DNA of 11,833 nt, taken from positions 1 to 11,833 of the forward strand of contig JAIXQV010000169.1 of the NCBI GenBank assembly GCA_027485535.1. Direction: 5' to 3'. Each line of letters starts with the position of its first letter. Positions within the stretch are counted from its first letter, which is position 1. The translations under genes and the position numbers were made by a program. This DNA comes from Oxalobacteraceae bacterium. Lineage in GTDB: Bacteria; Pseudomonadota; Gammaproteobacteria; Burkholderiales; Burkholderiaceae_D. Positions 6,528 to 11,833 of this stretch are shown here, piece after piece. The notes beneath the pieces were generated by a model, which had not been told where the DNA came from, made no database searches, and worked only from the letters and a program-made list of their open reading frames with translations.

Positions 6528-8198
6528 ATGGAAAGCGATATCGAAATTGCTCAAAAGGCAAAAATGAACAAAGTGCTCGATGTCGCCGCCGGACTCGGCA
6601 TTCCGGAAGATGCGATCGAGCCCTATGGCCACTACAAAGGTAAGGTGTCACTCGCCTACCTCGAGACGCTGAAGAGCCGCCCTAACGGTAAATTGGTACT
6701 GGTAACCGCGATTAGCCCAACCCCCGCTGGCGAAGGAAAAACCACCACCACGGTTGGTCTGGGCGATGCACTGAATCGAATCGGCAAGAAAGCCGTGATC
6801 TGCCTTCGCGAACCCTCGCTCGGACCTGTGTTCGGCGTCAAAGGTGGTGCCGCAGGCGGTGGACATGCGCAGATCGTGCCAATGGAGGACATCAACCTTC
6901 ACTTCACCGGTGATTTCTCTGCCATCGCCCTCGCTAACAACCTGCTGGCGGCGATGATCGATAACCATATCAATCACGGCAACACACTCGATATCGATCC
7001 GCGTCGCATCACTTGGAAGCGCGTGGTCGACATGAATGACCGCGCCTTGCGAGACATTGTTGTCGGCATCGGCGGTACCGCGAATGGATTTGTTCGTCAG
7101 GATGGTTTCGACATCGTGGTGGCGTCCGAGGTGATGGCGATCTTCTGTCTTGCAACGTCGGTGCAAGACCTGAAGAAACGCTTGGGCGATATCGTGATTG
7201 GCTACACGCGTGAGCAAAAGCCAGTACATGCACGTGATCTCAACGCGCATGGTGCGATGACGGTTCTGCTGAAAGATGCACTGCAGCCTAATCTGGTTCA
7301 GACGTTGGAGAATAATCCTGCGTTTGTGCATGGTGGTCCATTCGCCAACATCGCACACGGTTGCAACTCCGTGATCGCCACCCAAAGTGCGCTGAAGCTC
7401 GGTGATTATGTCGTGACTGAGGCAGGCTTCGGTGCCGATCTGGGCGCAGAAAAATTCATTGATATCAAGTGCCGCAAGACCGGACTCTCGCCGTCGGCCT
7501 GCGTACTGGTGGCAACCATCCGTGCGCTGAAGTACCACGGCGGCAAGGATGTCAAAGAGCTGAACAGCGAAGACCTGGATGCCCTGAAAAAAGGCTTGGT
7601 CAATCTTGAGCGCCATGTTGATAACGTGACGAATCAGTATGGCTTGCCTTGCGTCGTATCCATCAACCGCTTCACGGCTGATACCGACGCTGAAATCGCG
7701 CTGGTAACCGAACGTATGAAAGCGCTTGGTGTGAACGTGGTACTAGCCGAGCACTGGGCAAAAGGTAGCGCCGGGGCTGAGGCATTAGCGCACGAGGTCG
7801 TTCGGTTGTCTGAGCGTAGTAGCACACACAAACTGGTCTATGAAGACGGCGACTCTTTGCTCGAAAAAATGAAGAAGGTCGCCACCAAGATCTACGGTGC
7901 TTCCGACATCAGTGCTTCTGCCAAGGTGAAGCAGCAGCTGAAGGCTTTCGAAGAGGCTGGCTATTCGCATTACCCGATTTGCGTCGCCAAGACACAATCG
8001 TCGTTCAGTACGGATGCCACTTCACGCGGCGCACCAAGCGGCCATGTCGTCAATGTTCGCGAGGTCAGACTGGCAGCAGGCGCACAATTCATCGTGATGA
8101 TCTGCGGTGACATCATGACCATGCCCGGCCTGCCGAAGGTACCGAGTGCGGTGAAGATTGATATTGACGACAACGGGAAGGTCGTTGGGCTTTTCTGA
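6528..8198 (+). CDS. fhs: Formate-tetrahydrofolate ligase
   Basis: Joins formate to tetrahydrofolate with ATP, giving 10-formyl-THF in the cytosol for purines, formyl-Met-tRNA and, through methylene-THF, serine and glycine. The 556-residue product matches the usual length of about 555-560. Marks in order: PTPAGEGKTTTT (64-75), the phosphate-binding loop; REPSLGPVFGVKGGAAGGG (94-112), nucleotide and substrate site; MEDINLHFTGD (119-129); then HGGPFANIAHGCNS and VVTEAGFGADLGAEKF in the middle, and MTMPGLPKVPSA near the C-terminus. All are characteristic. The ATG at 6528 has GGAG 4 bases upstream. It starts a run of five same-strand genes with overlaps or gaps of at most 10 bases and lies divergent to an aminotransferase. 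FolD, GlyA and formate dehydrogenase are not in the window. Assignment is very firm; the pathway direction in this organism is not visible. Confidence 0.98.
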   Translation: MESDIEIAQKAKMNKVLDVAAGLGIPEDAIEPYGHYKGKVSLAYLETLKSRPNGKLVLVTAISPTPAGEGKTTTTVGLGDALNRIGKKAVICLREPSLGPVFGVKGGAAGGGHAQIVPMEDINLHFTGDFSAIALANNLLAAMIDNHINHGNTLDIDPRRITWKRVVDMNDRALRDIVVGIGGTANGFVRQDGFDIVVASEVMAIFCLATSVQDLKKRLGDIVIGYTREQKPVHARDLNAHGAMTVLLKDALQPNLVQTLENNPAFVHGGPFANIAHGCNSVIATQSALKLGDYVVTEAGFGADLGAEKFIDIKCRKTGLSPSACVLVATIRALKYHGGKDVKELNSEDLDALKKGLVNLERHVDNVTNQYGLPCVVSINRFTADTDAEIALVTERMKALGVNVVLAEHWAKGSAGAEALAHEVVRLSERSSTHKLVYEDGDSLLEKMKKVATKIYGASDISASAKVKQQLKAFEEAGYSHYPICVAKTQSSFSTDATSRGAPSGHVVNVREVRLAAGAQFIVMICGDIMTMPGLPKVPSAVKIDIDDNGKVVGLF

Positions 8199-9012
8199 CG
8201 AGGGCGACCCCGTCTCTGGTCAGACCGATCACTTTGGCGTAGTCGCTTCTGAGTACGCGGATTTTCGACCCCGCTACCCGGACGCGCTGTTTGACTGGCT
8301 GGCAGCCCAGGCTGCCAGCCATGCACTCGCTTGGGATTGTGGCTGCGGTAATGGGCAGGCTTCTGTCGAACTGGCGAAACGCTTTTCCCGCGTTCATGCA
8401 ACCGACATCAGCGCGAATCAAATCCGACTCGCAGAGCAAGGTGCCGGCGTCGATTATGTCGTCGCCAGTGCAGAGCGCAGTGGCCTACCTGACCATTGCG
8501 CGGATTTGATAACGGTTGCGCAGGCACTCCACTGGTTCGACCTGCCATCCTTTTATGAAGAAGTTCGCCGCGTAGGCAAACCCGGAGCATTAATTGCAGC
8601 CTGGACCTACGGCACCGTTCAAACCGACCACCAAGCTGTGAACTCTGTGGTGCAGCATTTTTACCGCGATGTCGTCGGCCCGTTTTGGCCGCCTGAGCGT
8701 CATCACGTCGAGACCGGTTACCGAGAGCTTGAATTCCCGTTCACGCCAATTGCAACTCCCGAGTTCACAATGACGCAGCAGTGGACGCTAACGCAGTTAC
8801 TTGGTTACTTTCGCTCATGGTCAGCCACTGCTCGATACATGACCGAGAATCGGACCGATCCGACACTCGCTTTGGAGAAAGTGCTACTAACGACTTGGGG
8901 CGACCCCCAACAACCGCGTAAGATTTGCTGGCCTTTGTCGATACGAGCGGCTCGCTTAGATGGGGGAAGTGATCTCAGCATCCATGTAAGCAAAGCAGCT
9001 AGTGCACTATGA
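8185..9012 (+). CDS. Class I SAM-dependent methyltransferase
   Basis: Predicted soluble methyltransferase with a Rossmann fold. Motif I is WDCGCGNGQAS (about 50-60), the acidic ribose-binding position is ATDIS (72-76), and DLITVAQALHWFD (about 107-119) carries the motif IV/V region typical of the UbiE/trans-aconitate and Crg1-like group. The conserved N-terminus DHFGVVASEYADFRPRYP precedes motif I. No ATG exists before the domain: in-frame candidates are TTG at 8158, 8164 and 8185. I give 8185, which yields 275 residues and a 14-base overlap with the fhs end; GGGAAGG lies only 3 bases before it, too close for a standard ribosome site, so the start is unsure and translation probably depends on fhs. 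The stop overlaps the modB ATG (ATGA). The substrate is unknown, and nothing links such enzymes to molybdate or formate. Confidence 0.82.
   Translation: MGFSDEGDPVSGQTDHFGVVASEYADFRPRYPDALFDWLAAQAASHALAWDCGCGNGQASVELAKRFSRVHATDISANQIRLAEQGAGVDYVVASAERSGLPDHCADLITVAQALHWFDLPSFYEEVRRVGKPGALIAAWTYGTVQTDHQAVNSVVQHFYRDVVGPFWPPERHHVETGYRELEFPFTPIATPEFTMTQQWTLTQLLGYFRSWSATARYMTENRTDPTLALEKVLLTTWGDPQQPRKICWPLSIRAARLDGGSDLSIHVSKAASAL
8296..8321. repeat. Strong 12-base inverted repeat inside the methyltransferase gene
   Basis: TGGCTGGCAGCC (8296-8307) and GGCTGCCAGCCA (8310-8321) are exact reverse complements separated by CA. In coding terms it makes the stretch WLAAQAASHA before motif I. In RNA it would form a very stable GC-rich hairpin about 100 bases after the fhs stop. 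No T run follows, so it is not a standard terminator; it could stop 3' decay of the fhs part of the message or slow ribosomes. Confidence 0.6.
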
Positions 9013-9689
9013 GCCTCGAACCTGAAGCGCTGCAAGCCTTGTGGCTAACCGCCAAAGTATCGGCGGTGGTCACTTTCATTCTGCTACTACTGGGCACACC
9101 GATCGCCTGGTGGCTGGCACGCACCCAATCACCCTTGAAAGCGCCGATCGCTGCCATCGTGGCGCTGCCCTTGGTGCTGCCGCCGACCGTGCTGGGTTTC
9201 TATCTGTTGCTGGCGATGGGGCCGCACGGTTTTGCTGGCCGACTCACTGAGTCACTTGGCCTCGGCCTGCTGCCGTTCACCTTCTGGGGATTGGTGGTTG
9301 CTTCGGTGTTCTACTCCTTACCTTTCATGGTGCAGCCACTGCAAAACGCCTTCGAATCCATCGGTCGTCGACCGCTTGAAGTCGCAGCGACGCTGCGCGC
9401 AACACCACTCGATGCTTTTTTCAGCGTCGTCGTGCCCATGGCGCTACCCGGATTTTTTACGGCATCGGTCATGAGTTTTGCGCACACCGTCGGTGAATTC
9501 GGCGTTGTGCTGATGATCGGTGGCAATCTCGCCGGCGAAACTCGCGTTGCCTCCGTTCAGATTTATGACTATGTCGAGGCAATGCAATACGAGCACGCAC
9601 ATGCGATGGCTGCGGTGCTGATTGGGTTCTCTTTCATTGTGCTGCTAGTACTGCACCTATCGCGCCCGAAAGCGCAGAGCACCCAGTGA
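9009..9689 (+). CDS. modB: Molybdate ABC transporter permease ModB
   Basis: Inner-membrane channel subunit that works as a dimer with ModC to import molybdate (tungstate often also fits) from periplasmic ModA. The 226-residue product is of normal length with five or six helices: about 12-36, 46-70, 88-110, 138-165 and 198-217. The cytoplasmic coupling loop EVAATLRATPLDAFFSVVVPMALPG (124-148, shown here in the family as EAA...G) contacts the ATPase. VALPLVLPPTVLGFYLL (51-67) and HTVGEFGVVLMIGGN (159-173) are ModB/CysT-like hallmarks. Its ATG overlaps the methyltransferase stop by 4 bases and the modC ATG follows 1 base after its own stop. modA, usually immediately upstream, is missing; the methyltransferase is in its place. 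CysT/CysW sulfate permeases are longer, which favours molybdate. Confidence 0.93.
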   Translation: MSLEPEALQALWLTAKVSAVVTFILLLLGTPIAWWLARTQSPLKAPIAAIVALPLVLPPTVLGFYLLLAMGPHGFAGRLTESLGLGLLPFTFWGLVVASVFYSLPFMVQPLQNAFESIGRRPLEVAATLRATPLDAFFSVVVPMALPGFFTASVMSFAHTVGEFGVVLMIGGNLAGETRVASVQIYDYVEAMQYEHAHAMAAVLIGFSFIVLLVLHLSRPKAQSTQ

Positions 9690-9690
9690 G

Positions 9691-10755
9691 ATGAGCCTTC
9701 AACTTAAATTCGAGTTAAAGCGTACTGATTTCGCACTGAATGTCGACCTGCGGTTGCCCGGTCGTGGTGTAACTGCGCTTTTCGGCCCCTCGGGCTGTGG
9801 TAAAACTACGCTGCTCCGCTGTCTCGCCGGGTTGGAGCGCGCATCCGGTTCGCTGATGGTGAATGAACACCTGTGGCAAGACGCAACGCACTTCACCCCA
9901 ACGCATCAGCGTGCCATCGGCTACGTATTTCAGGAAGCGAGTCTGTTTCCACATCTTTCAGTACGCGGCAATCTGCAGTACGGCATGAAGCGCTCTGGCG
10001 GCATTAGCAAGGGAACGATTGATCCGATTATTGACCTGCTTGGCATTCGTGCTTTACTCGATCGGAAGCCAGGTGGCTTATCAGGCGGCGAGCGCCAACG
10101 AGTTGCCATCGCGCGTGCGCTTGCTGTTAATCCGAAACTATTGCTGATGGATGAGCCGCTTGCCGCGCTCGACCTGAAACGCAAACAAGAAATCCTCCCC
10201 TATCTCGACCGACTACAGGCCACGCTGGAGATTCCTATTCTCTACGTGACCCACTCGCCCGACGAAGTGGTCCGACTTGCGCATCACTTGGTTGTGATGG
10301 ACGCTGGACGCGTTGTCGCCACTGGTGAACTGGCTAATACGCTGTCGCAACTTGATCTGCCGGTGAAGCTGGGTCAGGAGGCCGGTGTCGTCATCGAATC
10401 CGTAGTCGGCAGCATTGAGTCGCAATGGCACCTAACGCGTATGGACTTCGACGGTGGCTCAGTCTGGATCCGAGACCCCGGCTTGGCGCTCGGTGCTAAA
10501 GCACGTGTGCGTATCCTTGCCAGCGATGTCAGCCTGGCGCGCGAACAACCAGGCAAGAGCAGTATTCAAAACGTGCTTCATGGGCAGATCGACGCGATGA
10601 GAGATGACGAGCATCCCGGGCTGGTACTGGTACGCGTGAAGGTGGGCGATACAGCCCTGCTCGCACGAGTGACTAAGCGCGCGGTATCCGAGCTAGCGCT
10701 TATTGTGGGTGATACCGTGTGGACGCAGGTAAAATCGGTGGCACTCGCTCGCTGA
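9691..10755 (+). CDS. modC: Molybdate ABC transporter ATP-binding protein ModC
   Basis: ATPase that powers molybdate import through ModB at the inner membrane. The 354-residue product has the full ABC domain: Walker A GPSGCGKTT (32-40), Q-loop Gln81 in VFQEASLFPHL, signature LSGGERQ (130-136), Walker B LLLMDE (150-155) and switch His188 in YVTHSPDE. A linker follows, then a C-terminal Mop-type domain (about 290-354, from SIQNVLHGQI to the end), which binds oxyanions and can damp transport when molybdate is plentiful; this domain separates ModC from CysA- and PotA-type ATPases. Length is as expected. It starts one base after the modB stop (TGAGATG) and is followed after 10 bases by a small secreted-protein gene. 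No molybdate-responsive operator was seen, as would be expected if transcription comes from the fhs promoter. Confidence 0.95.
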   Translation: MSLQLKFELKRTDFALNVDLRLPGRGVTALFGPSGCGKTTLLRCLAGLERASGSLMVNEHLWQDATHFTPTHQRAIGYVFQEASLFPHLSVRGNLQYGMKRSGGISKGTIDPIIDLLGIRALLDRKPGGLSGGERQRVAIARALAVNPKLLLMDEPLAALDLKRKQEILPYLDRLQATLEIPILYVTHSPDEVVRLAHHLVVMDAGRVVATGELANTLSQLDLPVKLGQEAGVVIESVVGSIESQWHLTRMDFDGGSVWIRDPGLALGAKARVRILASDVSLAREQPGKSSIQNVLHGQIDAMRDDEHPGLVLVRVKVGDTALLARVTKRAVSELALIVGDTVWTQVKSVALAR

Positions 10756-10765
10756 GAATTCGCCC

Positions 10766-11197
10766 ATGCCGCCTGCTTCGCTTATTTCGCTGTTCATGCT
10801 TTTTGTGCTGACTGCTTTTGGCACGAACGCAGCAGCCGACACACTACGATTTAACTGCCGTGGCTACATGCCTATCTATCTTGGCAGTTGGGTGCCGATC
10901 AATCCGGATCCCAGTGACTTCGACCCGCTGACCATCGAAGTCGACGAATCAACCAAGATGACCGGCTTTACCCTCACCATGATCGGCCGCGTCAGTTTCG
11001 CCACTAAGGTCAGCGAGGCGCATGTGAAAGGCGCGATCGCCTATAAAAAATTAATGATCGATGACATGATCGAGTTCATCGACTTCAATATGAATCGGGG
11101 AACCGGTGAGGTAACGATCACCGCACTCCAAAAATCTCCCCGCCGCGGTCGAATGCTTTATCGCGGCAAGTGCAACTTGTATAAGCCGCCGTTTTGA
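10766..11197 (+). CDS. Small secreted two-Cys protein of unknown function
   Basis: No named family recognised. The 143-residue product has a Sec signal peptide (MPPASLISLFMLFVLTAFGT, then NAAA, cut before DTLRF) and a mature domain of about 119 residues with two cysteines, Cys31 near the new N-terminus and Cys136 near the C-terminus, well placed for one disulfide closing a small beta-rich fold. Motifs: LTIEVDESTK (55-64), INF-like strand IEFIDFNMNRGTGEVTITA (about 102-120) and YRGKC (132-136). The tGE(V/L) strand followed by a final G-x-C is a layout I recall from many anonymous periplasmic proteins of betaproteobacteria. It starts 10 bases after modC, so it is probably the last gene of the fhs-mod run. 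It is far too small to be ModA. Similar layout to the protein at 3906-4385. Confidence 0.72.
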   Translation: MPPASLISLFMLFVLTAFGTNAAADTLRFNCRGYMPIYLGSWVPINPDPSDFDPLTIEVDESTKMTGFTLTMIGRVSFATKVSEAHVKGAIAYKKLMIDDMIEFIDFNMNRGTGEVTITALQKSPRRGRMLYRGKCNLYKPPF

Positions 11198-11209
11198 GTT
11201 GTACCGCAT

Positions 11210-11256
11210 GTGCCGTCGTTCACCCCGCGCCGAAAAACTCCGGGTGAGGCCGGCAC
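11210..11256. repeat. Nested inverted repeat between convergent genes
   Basis: In the 105-base gap between the secreted-protein gene and the converging MFS gene, GTGCCG (11210-11215) pairs with CGGCAC (11251-11256), and inside it TCACCC (11220-11225) pairs with GGGTGA (11242-11247), with a 16-base loop containing GAAAAAC. It may help end transcription from both sides, but no T run follows on either strand, so it is only a candidate. Confidence 0.35.
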
Positions 11257-11302
11257 TTTGGCGTCTCCAGGAGTGCACTGTTTTATCCCAGCTTTCCACG
11301 CA

Positions 11303-11833
11303 CTAGGCTTGAGACGCTGGCAATCGGGCGGCACGCAAACGAAGCAACAGCATCGCTATGATTGCAATGTTCAGCAGATTCCAGCCAATGCCATTGAAGA
11401 AAGCGGCGTGATAGGAGCCTGTCAGGTCAAACACCTTGCCGGACATCCAGCCCCCTAGCGCCATGCCAACCTGCACACCCAGCACCACCATGCCGACACG
11501 CGCTCCAGCCTCCTGTGCTGGAAAGTTCTCTCGTACGATGATGGCATAGGATGGCACGATGCCTCCCTGGAAAAGACCGAATAGCGCGGAAATCACATAC
11601 AGAGAGCCAAGGCTGTCGAATGGAATAAACAGCGCCAGCGCGACGGCTTGCAGTACCGACCCGAGCAGCAAGGTATGCAGGCCACCGATGTGGTCAGATA
11701 TCCAGCCCGAAGCCAGTCGGCTGACGATGCCAAAGCCCAGCATCAGCGACAGCATCTCAGCACCACGCGCAGCATTGAAGCCGAGGTCTGTGCAGTAGGC
11801 GACGATATGCACCTGCGGCATGGCCATCGCCAC
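11303..11833 (-). CDS. Major facilitator superfamily transporter (C-terminal part, cut by window edge)
   Basis: Twelve-helix inner-membrane secondary transporter, of which 176 C-terminal residues are visible. The frame is still open at the right edge, so the gene starts outside; the apparent first residues (VAMAMPQVHIVAYCTDLG) are the end of helix 7, not a true start. Helix 8 runs through MLSLMLGFGIVSRLASGW and is followed by ISDHIGG, the C-half copy of the MFS loop motif G-x-x-x-D-x-x-G. Helices 9 to 12 follow (LLLGSVLQAVALALFIPF; LYVISALFGLFQGGIVPSY; GMVVLGVQVGMALGGWMSG; GIGWNLLNIAIIAMLLL). PQVH at the helix 7 end with FQGGIVPSYAIIVRE resembles the monocarboxylate/oxalate-formate antiporter-like group, but substrate cannot be assigned from this half. 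Convergent with the fhs-mod gene run. Confidence 0.9.
   Translation of the reverse strand: MAMAMPQVHIVAYCTDLGFNAARGAEMLSLMLGFGIVSRLASGWISDHIGGLHTLLLGSVLQAVALALFIPFDSLGSLYVISALFGLFQGGIVPSYAIIVRENFPAQEAGARVGMVVLGVQVGMALGGWMSGKVFDLTGSYHAAFFNGIGWNLLNIAIIAMLLLRLRAARLPASQA

Noticed and set aside
6648..7616. Long open frame (322 codons) antisense to fhs
   Set aside because: Its translation has no recognisable domain and is explained by codon bias of the firmly identified fhs gene on the other strand.
11058..11082. Inverted repeat TCGATGA / TCATCGA in the last secreted-protein gene
   Set aside because: Short arms with an 11-base loop inside a run of repeated Ile-Asp-Asp codons; expected from coding content.
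10766..11197. Truncated ModA as the missing binding protein
   Set aside because: The sequence has no ModA motifs, is intact with its own signal peptide, and at 143 residues is far below the usual 230-260.
1..11833. Mobile elements, CRISPR arrays, tRNA or rRNA genes, prophage or defence genes
   Set aside because: No transposase, integrase, regularly spaced repeats or RNA-gene signatures seen on either strand.

Overview
This window looks like chromosomal DNA of a moderately GC-rich proteobacterium, most likely a betaproteobacterium. That is inferred from EarP (known from beta- and some gammaproteobacteria), from the compact gene order, and from the recognisable families. I could not run a search, so no species is claimed. 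No insertion sequences, tRNA or rRNA genes, CRISPR arrays or phage genes were seen. No gene-free stretch exceeds 300 bases.

Layout. (1) 1-609, minus: the N-terminal half of EarP, the arginine rhamnosyltransferase that activates elongation factor P; it runs off the left edge. (2) 819-3148, plus: an overlapping pair, a membrane processive family 2 glycosyltransferase of the PgaC/HmsR type and an outer-membrane beta-barrel protein. Together they look like a minimal exopolysaccharide synthesis and export module. (3) 3419-3832, plus: a bactofilin. (4) 3906-5094, plus: a small secreted Cys-containing protein, then a YhhQ-type queuosine-precursor transporter 1 base later. (5) 5210-6334, minus: a class V PLP aminotransferase related to serine/alanine-glyoxylate aminotransferases. 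(6) 6528-11197, plus, divergent from the aminotransferase: formate-tetrahydrofolate ligase (fhs), a SAM methyltransferase, modB, modC and a second small secreted Cys protein, all overlapping or at most 10 bases apart. (7) 11303-11833, minus: the C-terminal part of an MFS transporter, cut by the right edge.

How the genes may work together. The fhs to modC run is the most thought-provoking part. It ties formate activation to the membrane and ATPase parts of a molybdate importer, with no modA in the window. A link through Mo-dependent formate dehydrogenase is attractive but is only inference. The glycosyltransferase/barrel pair lacks the deacetylase and periplasmic TPR parts of a full Pga system. 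The two small secreted proteins, each sitting beside a transporter gene, share a spacing of cysteines and a Val-Asp-Glu motif and may belong to one poorly described family. Several inverted repeats lie between genes, and one strong repeat lies inside the methyltransferase gene.
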